Below the pieces are notes generated by a model. That model did not search any database, was not told the origin of the DNA, and saw only the letters and a list, made by a program, of their open reading frames with translations. Source: Gigaspora rosea (Eukaryota; Glomeromycota; Glomeromycetes; Diversisporales; Gigasporaceae). From it: a DNA stretch of 64,000 nt. The DNA lies in the NCBI GenBank assembly GCA_003550325.1, contig QKWP01001105.1:24184-88183 (forward strand), given 5' to 3'. This document shows positions 32,355-44,621 of the stretch, piece after piece. Both the position numbers and the translations under genes were made by a program. The number at the start of each line of letters is the position of its first letter. Within the stretch, counting starts at the first letter, position 1.

Positions 32355-33860
32355 AGGGCTTTACGATACATTAAATTTTGGGTTCTCCCCTTACCCACTG
32401 TAAATATAAAATCAAAAAAGTTTAATTAGTAAATTTACCATTTATTTAGTTAAATATAATAAAAATTTTTTATTTGTATTTGATACACAATCCTTTATAC
32501 TAAAATAGTTTTCATTGGCAGGTTTTAAAATCTCATCTAAAACTTTATGTACTGTACAAATTAATCTAATTCTATAATTAAATCAATTTCTAATGTTTTA
32601 GAGTGAATGTTTTAAGAAACTTTAGATCTTTATTTTACAAACAATTATATTCTTAGTCAGGCAATTAAATGCAATTAAATTGTATTATATACGCATAAAA
32701 AATTGCAATCAATTAAAATTAACATTTAAAAAAATTGACGACGTAATAATTGCAATTAATTTCAATTTTTGCTTTTACGAGATTTGTTAAAATATAAGTT
32801 TTAGAATTGACCGCATCTTAATACAGTAAATTTCTATGTATGTTTTTTTAATGCATACTATCGCTATATGTTTTTTTTATGAATGCATTTTATATACGTA
32901 GGTATCTTTTATTCTTTTGTGCACAATCTCTGCAAAACTACCAATATATTTAAAATATCCAATTCGAAAGACTAGCATGTGACGAAATCTGGATTCTCAC
33001 ATATATTAAAAGGTAATCGACACTTTATAATTAAGCTCACCCAGTTAAAAACATTAACTACACTTGCGCCATAATTAAACATCACAGAGTTACTATAGAA
33101 GAAAAAAACATTTCAATACTCTGTTGATAAATCACTTAAAGTTGTCATGTTTTGCATTTAAATGATTCATTAAATACGTGCAACTCGTTCCATTTTTTTG
33201 CGTTATCGGCTCCAGGAGAGCATAAATTGCATGGATACTTGCCGTCACTTGCAGGCCTAAAAATTGCTTCTATGTAGCACTTGTCATAACTTTGCATTCA
33301 TTAGTTTGCGCAGTTTGTAAATTTTGTCAGGTTATTAAAAAAAAAAACAAGAAATCGCTTGACTAATTTGCAGGTTTGTAAATTTTGTCAGATTATTTAA
33401 AAAAAAAAAGAAAGAAATTAATCATTGCTATATGTAATTACGTATATCGATATTATTTATTTATTATATAAAAAATTGCAATTAATTGACTAATTGCTGC
33501 ACCAGCAATCAATTCATTGGGTTCGAAAAATTGCAATTAATTACCCCACAATCAATTATTCGGTAGACCTGATCTTTATTATGGTACTTTATTAGCAAGC
33601 TTAGAGATCGATACTTGGGTTAATTAGGAACTGAAAACTAGTCACTTATCAAATAATATAATGAATGAAAATATAAAGATCTCCATTTTGATGTACTCGT
33701 TTTATAAAAGCTAGATCCAGGTAATTTAGCTTGCAAATATCTGGTTAAATCCTACGGATAACCAGATAACCGGATAATCGTACGAATATTAATATTGATT
33801 TCCGGATAAACCAGATGTCACGAGCAGGGTTTAAATTTGGCTTGCACATATATGCACAGT
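32355..33860. other. AT-rich intergenic DNA, small repeats only
   Basis: AATTGCAATTAATT words recur at 32650-32770 and 33470-33560. GTTTGTAAATTTTGTCAG is duplicated at 33315 and 33374. A short array of GGATAACC/GGTTATCC words lies at 33735-33815. No gene is seen. Confidence 0.5.
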
Positions 33861-34035
33861 AATGATGCCTGGCGAAACTATTTTTGCGATAGCGAAAGGT
33901 TTCATTATTGTTTTGACAGACAAAACTATTAGCGATTGCGAAGCCATTGACGATTGATGAAACATTGACGATTTATTAAACCATTGACGATTTATTAAAC
34001 CATTGACGATGGATGAAACCATTGACTACTGACGA
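33861..34035. repeat. Tandem CCATTGACGATTTATTAAA array
   Basis: Four to five units of about 18-20 bp (CCATTGACGATTTATTAAA, CCATTGACGATGGATGAAA) follow a GCGAAACTATTTTTGCGATA block. The words GACGAA/GCGAAAC also appear at 21540-21600 and 36700-36800. Confidence 0.7.
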
Positions 34036-34165
34036 ACCCTATCAATTAATAAATCAATTTAACAGTAACATAAACAAAGTATAGTCGATATTCATTAATA
34101 ACCTTTTCTATAATTGTCGTGGTCGTAGCTGACCACGCGCATCAAGTCACACACGCACCAATTAT

Positions 34166-34306
34166 GGTTTTCAACGTCTCAATACGAAGATATATTTTCG
34201 GTTGCTATACCGACGTCTCAATACGAAGGTATTTCAATATACTTTGCGCACACACTAACACACTATACCGACGTCTCAATACGAAGGTATTTCAAACGCA
34301 CTTTTA
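34166..34306. repeat. Direct repeats of ACGTCTCAATACGAAG
   Basis: Three copies of (CTATACCG)ACGTCTCAATACGAAGGTATTT lie near 34168, 34212 and 34270, with unequal spacers. Purpose unknown. Confidence 0.7.
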
Positions 34307-34360
34307 CTTTATTCGTCACTATTCGATACCAATATTTATTTTGTGTCTCTGATTTATTAC

Positions 34361-34464
<104 letters not shown>

Positions 34465-34550
34465 TGGGTAATTTATATAAGTAGTTACATAAAATATATA
34501 AACGACTTAAATTGTACAACGACAAATACATATAAATTTTATCATGTATT

Positions 34551-34581
<31 letters not shown>

Positions 34582-34730
34582 TTTCCTATTGCGGAGAGAG
34601 AGTTCTGAAAGAACCCGTTTCTCCAATTCCTTGTCTTATATATACTACTGATTTGACTCGGGTCAGTTACAGCATAATTTTATCATACAGTAATTGACTA
34701 TTAATTTAATTTAACTTTTCATATTGCTTA

Positions 34731-34967
34731 AGCCAGACCAAATTGATTCTTTGTTTAACATAACATAAAATAACTGTAAGAGAGGGGGTGGGCATTTGAA
34801 AAAAAACACAAAAATAATAATACTGCATACGTTAGTTATATAAAATTTAAAAAATTGAGGAGGGGCAGTTACTATTAATTACTATTAATGTGTATTGGAC
34901 TTATATAAATTTTAAAAAATAGGAGGGAGGGGGTCATGTTAAACAAAAAATTAAATTGGTTTGGCCT
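34731..34967. mobile_element. TA-flanked MITE, copy 2
   Basis: Ends AGCCAGACCAAATTGATTC and (inward) GGCCAAACCAATTTAATT, with TA on both sides. Shares the G-rich block and GTGTATTGGACTTATATAAA with copy 1 at 29528-29770, in the same orientation. Confidence 0.85.
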
Positions 34968-36985
34968 TATCATGTAGGATTGTTGAACATTTTGTTGTAT
35001 GGAAGACATCCACGGAATATACGTAAGTTCATCTAACTGACATATATATCATATATATATATATAATAACTTTAAATAAAACTTTACGTCAATCACGTTT
35101 AAAGCAAGTTACACAATATCTAGATGTTATCCGTGCTTGCACCCGGAAAACCATATCGTTATATCGATATAAATTGAATATAATCAAAAAAAAACAAACT
35201 TATTTTTGACTACGAATAATGGATCCTATTTGTGGATATTGATCAACTCTTTATAACCAATTTTAACCATCGGTACAAATAAATTCATTAATTTTCATTG
35301 TCTTTGACTCATTCAGTTAATTTATTGCTCTTGATTATTTGACAGATTAATTTTCTCCTGTATAGATTGATATGCCTTCTTGGAAGACTTGATCATGTTT
35401 GTGTTAGAACAGGAAAAATAAAAAAGGTTATTCTTTTTATTCTCTATTTATAAGCATTTTATATAATAAAGCACTTATTGGTACAATACTTGAGGTGTTC
35501 GTTAACGGGATAGACACTCTCGATACGAAGATTGGGAGTGACCCTAAAATGCATAAGAATAAAGAAAGAAAAAAAATCTTCGGTATCCCTCAATATCGAA
35601 TACTATTTAAAAAGGGATAAGATACACTATGAAATGTGCAACATCGTAATTTACAGAGAATTTATCTACTAACTCATTCAAAAGATAACAAAAACTAGGA
35701 ACTGAAGAGAGATGCGTAATACTGTTGATAGTGATGTTTTAAATGATTTTTAATTGTTTATTCTCACTCCTGCTATTAAAATTTTAGTAAATCTGATTTT
35801 TTGGGCAGCACTATGATTGGCGTGTGCCGCGTATATCGAAAAAAAAGTGATTGTTATCAGTAATATAGAAGTTAAGAAAGATGTCACCCCAAGTATGTTC
35901 AGTTGGTCGTAATTTTCATTAAGATTATTAATATGTCGTACATTATTGGCAGGAATGCCGAGAATCTTACGACAAATTCATAAAAAAAACTGTTCGAAAG
36001 CTGGTAAGCAAAGTGGCTTTATGAGTACGTATTACATGTTTTATGAAAACAAAATTAACCTATAAACTTGAGTTTGATTTATCTTGTGACAATATTTTTG
36101 TGAGCTAATCCAAGCCCAATTACAATAGACTGGAATTTGTGTTTCTTTCATGATACTTTAATTGTAATGGCAATACGAAAACGTAGAGTTTATAAACAAA
36201 TTAACAATTCTGATTTGCCCAGAATACTATATATGGTTAGCCACAATTGTTTCATTAATTTTATTGGTACAAGGCAAGATTAAACAAGGTTACATTTTTG
36301 ATGATCTCATATCGATATACTGATCAATGATTTTCATTTCATTACATCATTCCGGAAATCAGAAATCAAAATTATTTCTAACCAATCACAGAGTTGCATA
36401 TAATCTAAATTTCTGATTTCCGTGTGATGTATGATCACAGTAATTTGAAAGGCGTAATCTTAGAATTGGGACCGGTTCGTTGTGACAGATAACTAAGTAC
36501 GTATATAATTGCAAAACAATAAAAAAAATATATTTAAATAGCTATATTTAAATATTCAACTCATATTTAAGTCATTTTATGATCCAAAATCTCATTTAAA
36601 ATGGATTCAGAATCAATTCAAATCGATTCCAAGTCTGCAGATATTCCGTATTTATATATACTTTAGCAAATATTCAGAAAACGCGCACTAATAGAGCAAT
36701 ATCTGTGGTTGTTAGGCGAAACCTGGAGGACGAAACCCGAAGCCTAATTTCGTATTTCGTCAATTAAATTTCAATTGTTGAAATGGAAAGATGGCGAAAC
36801 TGGTGCATTTGGAAAATATATACCAGATATTCCCTATGAAAACTCGATACACGGAAATGCATGCATAAATACGAATTTGTATGAGGGTTTCATAATCACT
36901 ATAATCACTGCACGCAAACTGCGCGGAAACTGATCATCCAAAACATTTACTACACGTTTATCACATGAAAAATTGAAATCCGTGC
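34968..36985. other. Intergenic DNA, nothing firm
   Basis: A (TA)n tract at about 35045-35065 and a GACGAAAC word cluster at 36718-36800 (GGCGAAACC, GACGAAACCC, ATTTCGTC). No gene or bounded element is supported. Confidence 0.5.
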
Positions 36986-37044
36986 ACTATCGTGCATAGT
37001 ATTATATCCTTATATAGACGTGCATTAATCTTGATCACATAATT

Positions 37045-37345
37045 TCCGTGCACTAACGTGCACAATCGTTATTAACGATCATAATTTTCGTGCAACAATC
37101 GTTAAGATTCTTAACGATCATGATTTCAGTGCATTGACGTCACGATCATCGCAATCGTTAAGATTCCTTAACGATCACAATTTTCATATACTGACGTGCA
37201 CAATCGTTAAGATTCTTAACGATCATAATTTTCGTGCGCTGATGTGCACAATCATTAAGATTCTTAACGATCATAATTCCGTGTACTAACGTGATGATTA
37301 TTAAGATCTTAACGATCATAATTCCGTGCATTAACGTGAAGCGCA
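37045..37345. repeat. Tandem self-complementary repeat, about six units of 50-56 bp
   Basis: Each unit contains AATCGTTAAGATTCTTAACG, itself a near-perfect palindrome, followed by ATCATAATTTTCGTGCA and CTGACGTGCAC. GTGCAC/GTGCACGT words continue leftward to about 36985 and reappear inverted at 37930-38060 (GCACGTTAGTACGTGCAC), so the array may be one arm of a larger element of about 1.3 kb (roughly 36830-38110). Confidence 0.7.
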
Positions 37346-37744
37346 CAAAAACATTTTATGAGTAAATAAATATTTACTTTTTTGTTTTTTTTTTTGTTTT
37401 TTTATAGTTTTTTTTTACAACTCACACTCACAAATTTTTATATAATTTTTTTTAGTTATTTCATTGTTTGAAGTTCTTCATTTTTGGAGATATCGCGCCA
37501 TTGTTTTCTTCTTACTATTATTTTTTTCTTTTATTTTTTATTTACTTTCTGTATATTATTGCATTTTAGTACCTCCTTGAGTTACTGCCATTGGAGTTGT
37601 TGCAATTGGTTGTCAACCCTTTCATTTTGGTAATATTGTTCTTTTTTTCGATATTATCAGTTGCTGTGTTATTTTTAAGTTAGTAGTTTTAGTAATTAGA
37701 TGTATTTTTTATTCGGCACGTAAATTATTAAATTAAAGTATTTG

Positions 37745-37858
37745 TTATAAAATTTAATTAATAAAATAATAAAATTTAGTTAATAAAATATAAAATTTAG
37801 TTAATAAAAATTATAAAATTTAGTTAATAAAATTATAAAATTTAGTTAATAAAATAAT
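37745..37858. repeat. Tandem AAAATTTAGTTAATAAAAT, about six units
   Basis: Unit of 17-21 bp with small length changes; perfect words otherwise. Confidence 0.8.
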
Positions 37859-38113
37859 GCATATACTATATATGTTATTATGTGTACTGTATATGTATGG
37901 ATATATGCTATTATATGTTACCTGCACATGCACATAAAATTGCACGTTAGTACGTGCACTGTTGCGCGGAATCTTCGCCTTATTATATGCTGTAATCGTG
38001 CTTTCTCACACATTGTCTCGTATAGATTTAAGTGCAGGTTCGTGTGGTTCCATATCCAAACTTTTTCGTGTATTGCAGTATTTCCGTGCTGCAATTTGTT
38101 ATAGGGATATATA

Positions 38114-39230
38114 TGCGACAGTTTTATTATCTACTGTAACAATATTTTTATGCAAATATCAAAATGATTTTCATTACAATAGCTATACTCAACTTTAACA
38201 ATTCCAAACACTTACGGTGTTAAACACTTCAAGAAAAGTTATAAAGAATTGAATTTTTATTAATGGACAAGCTGATAACCTTCTGTATAAATATAATTCT
38301 CCCGCACATAGATACTATAGATATGAACCAAATATGAATTCTTCTAAAGTAGAAGCGAAACAATATTAAAAAAATACGCACAGAAATGAATTTATAAATA
38401 AAATTTATTGTTACCTTTATTGCATTAATAATAAACTGGAAATCGAAGTACATGTCTAGCCACATTTCGAACTGGCAAAAGGTGCGAAACTAAAAAAAAA
38501 AGGGCAATGCTGAAGGAAGAGATTTGTTTGTCAACACAGTGATTATAAAACGACTAGCTAGATACGTATGGCTTTATCCAAATTATTGTGATCATCAAAT
38601 TCATCAAATTTCATACATCACACATCACTAACCCACTAGCATACAGTTAATTAAAATTTTAATTAAAATTTTTATGTTCTTTCGAAATTATTTGAACTTT
38701 ATTATCTAAATTTACATACTATAACATGAACTATTCATAAATTTCGAATTTATCACCAATAAAAAGTGTTTTTGTTTGCTCATGTCAGGATTTTTGATTA
38801 GTTCAGGTTTTTTATGCATCTGACATTTTTTGAATTGGCTTGAATTTTGATTCAATGTTTTCACTATTTCTTTGCTACAAAAGACTAAAAGACTGTTAAG
38901 AAGGTCAAGCACATATATCAACTATATAATTAATTCGATAAAAATAATAAATAAACTACATCACATAAAGAATTCTTTTGTACTAGTCGATAATTTCAAT
39001 TCATTATCTTTAGAAAGTTGTGTGATATGCAAATTTTCTTCAATATGGTTTTTTTTAAGGCTTCAATTAATGGATATTTTTTTACTATGTTATAAACAGA
39101 CATTGCATATTACTGTATTGACAGTTATTACTATAAATCAAATGTTCGGTAAATGATTTTATTCCATACATACGTAACTTACAGTACTTAACTGATTTAG
39201 TACTTATAGATTTTGGTCATGCTAGATTAA
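38114..39230. other. Intergenic DNA, nothing recognised
   Basis: Several open stretches of 60-95 codons exist here on both strands, but they show no domain, no compositional bias of coding DNA and no splice context. None is called. Confidence 0.5.
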
Positions 39231-39234
39231 TGTG

Positions 39235-39370
39235 CGGATCTAGATATTCTGTTTATCTAAAAATAATTATCTGTTGAAAGAAATCATTATTTGTTAACTA
39301 TATCTGTTCATATTTCCATTATCCGGATAACTATCTAGATTATCTGTTATTATTAGACATATATTTGTAC
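39235..39370. repeat. Word array of ATCTAGAT, TTATCCGGATAA and TATCTG
   Basis: Short self-complementary words (ATTATCCGGATAACTATC, TAGATTATCTG) on both strands. Similar words occur at 33735-33815 and 43555-43690. No ends are defined. Confidence 0.5.
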
Positions 39371-40307
39371 TAGATAAACCTAATATAAATTTTGTGTATC
39401 GCTCATACCATTTAACTATTAAACCAAATACTTGCGAAATTGTAGATGCACTAGTTTTAATTTCACGCAAGATAATCCGTATGAAGCAACCCAGGTTTGC
39501 TCCATATCACTCCATATATGGAGTAACCCGGGTTGTAAGTAATAACTTTGCTCCGGGTTATTATAATTCTTGAGATCTCAATCCACTCTATCTTTAAACT
39601 GGTGTGTTGCCCGGTGTATGTTGTACCACTAACAACTTAAATAGTACATATTATACTCGAGTAAATGCTGATACAAATTTATATATTCCATATTTGGTAT
39701 GAAAGATTCATACCAGGAACGGAATGATATTGAAGATTTCACGTAGTGTATGGTTATATTGCAAAATTAAATGGCGTTCGAACGCAAAATCTTACATCTT
39801 ATTGAAAATGCATATGACGAAGCAAGGGTGTGAATACATATAGAAACTTCGCATATTACATCTTAACATCCGATGTAACACTTGCTTCTGTATTTTGTGT
39901 CGCATAAAATTGTTAGCCTAATGCGATACCTGATTCTGTAATTTATTTTCTCATAGTCGTCGCTTAACTGTTGATACTGATTGCCTTTATATAGTGATTC
40001 TGAAGATTCGATTTTTATTTCTGTATTATTGATTTTTGATCTACTTGACATTGCCTATAACATGATAGAACACTGCAAGCTCGTAAAATCGGAATGTTGA
40101 TTTTCCAAATTTGCATTTACTCTACTAAATTTAGTAGTTTCAATTATATAGCCGCTACGCTAACCAGCATGATTGGATCCTTTAAAGAAAATTGACTTCG
40201 GCTAAAAACCGACTCACTAGCCACGTCAATGAAACATATGACTTTGCATATCTCTATGAAAATGAATCGATTTGGAAAGAAAGTGTTCAATTATTATCGG
40301 GCATGAC
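39371..40307. other. Intergenic DNA with a CAACCCGGGTTG word patch
   Basis: At 39486-39560, GCAACCCAGGTTTGCTCC and GGAGTAACCCGGGTTG form an inverted pair. The rest shows nothing firm. Confidence 0.45.
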
Positions 40308-40430
40308 TAGGGCTGTTAATCGGTCCGTCCGGTCCATCCTGATCCAAGGACTGCCAATCTTTTAAAAGATCAGATCAGACCACACTCCAGGACCGAATAG
40401 GACCGGTTAGGGTTTGATTGGATGAACTAA
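40308..40430. mobile_element. Fragment of hAT-like GGTCC-word element
   Basis: Begins TAGGGCTGTTAATCGGTCC, a classic hAT-type start, then GTCCGGTCC, TCCAGGACCG and GGACCGGTTAGGG words. No matching right end or duplication was found, so it is probably truncated. Related to 19697-20241. Confidence 0.5.
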
Positions 40431-40600
40431 TCATTAATATAACTAAATTGTGATTTTTAATCATAACCAAGATATTCTACCCCAGCCTCTAAATCTCTAG
40501 TCAAAATTTATACACAGAACTTAGAAGATGCCTCAGGTATAATTAAAATTTGTAAAGTTCGTATAGAGTACAACTAATTAATCATGTGTTCAATGCACGG

Positions 40601-40950
40601 CCATAACTACCCCAAGAACACCTCCAAAAATTCTGCGCAACAAATCAGATTTCAAGATCAGGTGTAACGTTACACGATCAGGAAAATTCAAATGTTCGCT
40701 TTGCCAAAAATCGCATGTTTCTTTAAAAGCCGCATAAGAAACCACCTTTCATATTCTAACAAAAAAAATTCCTCATCAAATTTCGGCATATAGTCAATCT
40801 TCTAACCTTGCCAACCCTTACCCTAACTCTACTTAATGTACTCTAACTTAATATTACTCTTAAATTCGATTGTTTTGATTTCACGTTACACCTGATCTCC
40901 AATTCTGATTGGTTAATTTTTTGAGGTGTTCTTGGGGTAGTTCACGACCA
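40601..40950. mobile_element. TIR MITE, about 350 bp
   Basis: Left arm ACTACCCCAAGAACACCTCC then AGATCAGGTGTAACGT; right arm read inward ACTACCCCAAGAACACCTCA then AGATCAGGTGTAACGT. Terminal repeats are about 65 bp with few mismatches, so the copy is fairly young. Pieces of the same family lie at 21680-21720, 22240-22440 and 62530-62700. Confidence 0.8.
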
Positions 40951-41829
40951 TAAGGCGACCCAATAACTACAAACCATTTTAATGAATCTATAATTTCAAA
41001 TAGCTTTATAGATACGTATAATTTATTTAAATTACAATAAACACCCTATTTGGTCATTCATGGAATTACTAATACTAGGAAAACGGATACCCGTTAGTGT
41101 CCGAAGCCAAGAATAAACATCGGGCTGACCCGTGTCGATCTCTATAGCTGATTGGCTGCACGTGACTGGAATCCAACACAAAAATCGAGTCCTCGCTACG
41201 CTTCGGACAATTAAACGATTTGAGCAAATCAGCACCAACTATTCACAGGAGCCAAGACTCACACTCATACCCCTCACCCATTTAGAATCCTGCCATTTTG
41301 TGGCAATTTAAATTTCATCCAAAGCCGATCTGCTTCATGCAGTATGTGAAACCACTGGTAGATACTACACATCATGAATTCAGCTGATGACGACAGTATA
41401 TCCCGTATAAATAAATATCACAAATGTATGTACTCATTAAAAAATTATTCAATAAAGCTTGATATCTAGCATGATTGGCAAGATGCATCAATTAACAATG
41501 TGACATGCGCGCAATGCTTTTCTACAAGTATATATAACACCCATGTCCTAATATTATAAATAATGTCTATGCAAATGTCTCATTATGATGTCTGATTGGC
41601 TATCTCTGCATACAGAATGTGTGACAGGTTACAGCTAATTGATTAATATTGGTCCATATAAACTAGAGTTAGAATAGAAAGAGTTAGAAACTATTATAAC
41701 AGAAGTTTTTTTTACTAGAGCTTCATAGGCAAAACCTTAAAGTAGAAATTTTTTTCTTAATTTTGTCAATCAACCTATCACACATTCCGGAAGAGCATCA
41801 GGAATACTATATTGCATGATGATTAGGAT
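40951..41829. other. Intergenic DNA, nothing recognised
   Basis: A patch at 41090-41280 is less AT-rich than its surroundings, but neither strand gives a recognisable product. No gene called. Confidence 0.5.
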
Positions 41830-41980
41830 GCTAACATTTATTACCTAATATCTATTTACTATAGTGGCTTACTCCACCCCAGGTAATATATATATATATA
41901 TTAGCCAATCAAATTTAACTAAGAGATAAGATTTTGCTTGATCCCCACCCCTTAAATTATTACCTAATAAATGTTAATGC
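41830..41980. mobile_element. MITE with ACATTTATTACCTAATA ends, copy 1
   Basis: Left GCTAACATTTATTACCTAAT; right read inward GCATTAACATTTATTAGGTA. Shares TTTACTATAGTGGCTTACTC and CACCCC blocks with the copy at 62050-62181. About 151 bp, noncoding. Confidence 0.8.
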
Positions 41981-42483
41981 CCTTATTTGGTTCATTATAA
42001 CTTCCCATATTATGCCTCTTTGTACTAATAAAATTATTACATGAATATGTAATCTATATGATAGTAGTTATCTTTGAAAAAATCAATTTTAGTTAGTTGA
42101 TTTAATGATCAACTAATGTTGACTAGTTGATTTATATGGCTAACATTTCATAATTATAAATGCATTTGAAGAATAAGAAGTTAATCCTTCTCAGTAATAA
42201 AAAGGTCCTTCAAGCCATTTTATGGCCAGTGATCTATTGGATAAAAGTGTTATTCTTCATTTTGTATAATGTATAACAATAGTTTTATCAGCTTATAATC
42301 AATACTTTAACCACATGCAATTAATTGACTAGTATTTTATAAAATTATACTTGAATTCAACTTTGTGATCCATAAAAATTGATTATTCAATAAAAAAAAC
42401 TGTTGATATGCACTCAATAAAATAAAAGGTTCAAATTAAATTGAAAGCCTGTTTAACTAATAATAATTTTTAATATCAAGACC
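41981..42483. other. AT-rich intergenic DNA, nothing recognised
   Basis: No supported gene or bounded repeat. TTGATTTA and GACTAGTTGA words recur near 42090-42140. Confidence 0.5.
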
Positions 42484-42910
42484 AATGATCCTTCAGTTCA
42501 TTCTAAAAAGAACAGGACTGATCTGGTAGTGATTTGAACTAGTTGGATATAATTGGTTAACCGACCTGAACTGAATGAATTTTAGGTAACTGGTTGAGTA
42601 AGTGCTTAATCAGTTGACCTGTACAACCAGTTGAGAATTAGTTGACAAAATGTAAATGACATCATAAAAGAGCAAAGGTCTCAAAAAGTTCTGAAAAGAA
42701 AATGAATAAACATAGTAGACAAGGCAAAAATTTGAATAAAGGTCTGTGAATTCCTGAAAGTAAACATAAAGTAATCTTAATCGGTTGATTCAGTCAACAC
42801 CAAATATTTTCATTCGGTTAACCGATTAAGGAAAATTTTCTCAGTTCAAATTACTATAATCTGGTTCCTGAATGGACCAAAGGACAATCAGTTTAGACTG
42901 AACTAATTAA
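42484..42910. mobile_element. Word-array element with AACTAGTT and AACCGGTT words
   Basis: Left end (CATTCTAAAAAGAACAGGAC then GTGATTTGAACT) is loosely mirrored at the right (CATTCAGGAACCAGATTATA then GTAATTTGAACT, read inward). Internal words GGTTAACCGACC, CAGTTGACC and AACCAGTTGAG repeat on both strands. No target duplication seen. Confidence 0.45.
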
Positions 42911-43129
42911 CATAACCATATGAATAGAATTGCTATAATATCATTGCCAAAATGAAATAGTAATTAAAAAAATGAATGTACATTTATTGATGAATTAAAT
43001 ATATATATATATCAGATAATAACTATTAAAAAATAATGTTTTAATATTTAATCAATTTTGCTATTTTACTACTTTACAGAAATTAGCACTTTTTTGATAA
43101 GTTTAAAATAGTTTAAGATAATATTAAAG

Positions 43130-43520
43130 TTATTAATATTATTTTTTTTATAATTAAAAGATTATTTTAAGATTTAATATCTAAAAATAATAATAATATT
43201 ATAGTTTAATAATTATAAATTATTATAAATAATCTTATAATTATTGTTTAAAATTATTTTAAGATTTTTTAAGATTTTATTAAGATTTTTTAAAATGATT
43301 ATAAAATTATTTTAAGATTATTTTAAGATTATTATAAGATTATTTTAAGATTATTATAAGATTATTTTAAGATTATTTAAAATTGTTTTAAGATTATTAT
43401 AAGATAGGATTATTATAAGATTATTTTAAAATTATTATAAAATTATTATAAGTATAATAAGATTATTATAAGATATAATTTAATAATTTTATTATAATCT
43501 TTAAGATTATAATAAATTAA
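43130..43520. repeat. Low-complexity AAGATTATTTT tract
   Basis: Degenerate 11-16 bp units of the type TTTTAAGATTATTATAAGAT over about 390 bp. No other content. Confidence 0.85.
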
Positions 43521-43554
43521 TAAAAAATTAGTTAGTTTCTGTAAAGCATATATA

Positions 43555-43690
43555 TTAATGCAAATTATTTATAAATAATTATCTAAAATTAAAGCAATTA
43601 TCTAGATAAATTATTTGCTAAACAAAATCATTTTCTGTTATCTATATTATCCAGATAATCTAAATAAAAGATCTAACAGATCTGAACACT
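43555..43690. repeat. Word array of ATTATCTAGATAAT
   Basis: AATTATCTAGATAAATTATT, TTATCCAGATAATC and AGATCTAACAGATCTG follow each other; all are partly self-complementary. Confidence 0.5.
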
Positions 43691-44099
43691 GAAAATAAGA
43701 ATAGACAAATTTACAGTTATACAGTGTGAGACAGCAAGAGACACCCAATCTATACTATAAGGTGCCAATTTTTGGTGCTTATATAATCATTTTTGATTGG
43801 ATAATTTTGATACAATTGATTCTATATCTTTTCTTTTTTTTAAATTAAATGCTAATTTTTTAAACTATTATAAACTTTAACTCCTTATAACTTACTTAAA
43901 ATAAAAAATAAGAAAAAATCCTCTGATAGAAATGTAGTTTAACTAAAAATATATCATTTTGTTAAAGGTTTTTTGATTTAATTTTTTTAAAGAGCTTTGC
44001 CAATTTAAAGTTGTTTACTAATAAAGAGTAGATGTCTTTTGCTATTACATACTGTACAAAGAATTGTATTTTGTGTAATAGTGAATTTGATGATTATTT

Positions 44100-44290
44100 T
44101 ATGTCCATTTTAGGTTCAAATAAGCCCAAGCTAGATTTATTTAATCTTACTTTGGGTTCAAGTAAATTCAAATAACCCAAGCTAGGTTTATTTAACCCTA
44201 CTTTAAGTTCAAATAATAATATGAATTCAAATTATACAAGAAAGTATCTCAACCTAGAGTTTAGCACTTGTTACTTAGATTTGAAGGGCT
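44100..44290. repeat. Direct repeat of AAATAACCCAAGCTAGGTTTA
   Basis: Two to three degenerate units of about 60 bp with AAGCTAGRTTTATTTAA and GGGTTCAAATAA words. Origin unknown. Confidence 0.5.
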
Positions 44291-44442
44291 AATAATTCAA
44301 ATAGCTACAATTGACGCTTCTAATTGCTCAATTATAATAAAATTATTGCTCATCACAGGTCATGTACATTTTTTACCAATTATGTATAAATAATTACAGA
44401 TTACATAGATTATATATCATAAAAGATTTATAATATTTCAAA

Positions 44443-44621
44443 AGGACCCCGAAATATACATAAATAGGTTAGATATGAGTTTGCTTATTTTTGAGGTTTT
44501 TTATGCAGATTTTTTCTATTTATAGTAATTTTTTGCTTATTTTTGAAGTTTTATCTGCAGATCTTTCTTTTTTAGTAATCCTATAATTAACCTGACCTAT
44601 CTATGTATATTTCGGGGTCCT
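44443..44621. mobile_element. TIR MITE with AGGACCCCGAAATATACAT ends
   Basis: Left AGGACCCCGAAATATACATA; right read inward AGGACCCCGAAATATACATA, about 30 bp in all with one or two differences. 179 bp. The AGGACCCCGAA start is shared with the larger element at 45967-46427. Confidence 0.85.

Noticed and set aside
41032-41238. Minus-strand open frame of 68 codons in a GC-richer patch
   Set aside because: No recognisable product, no upstream exon and no conserved motif; chance frame most likely.
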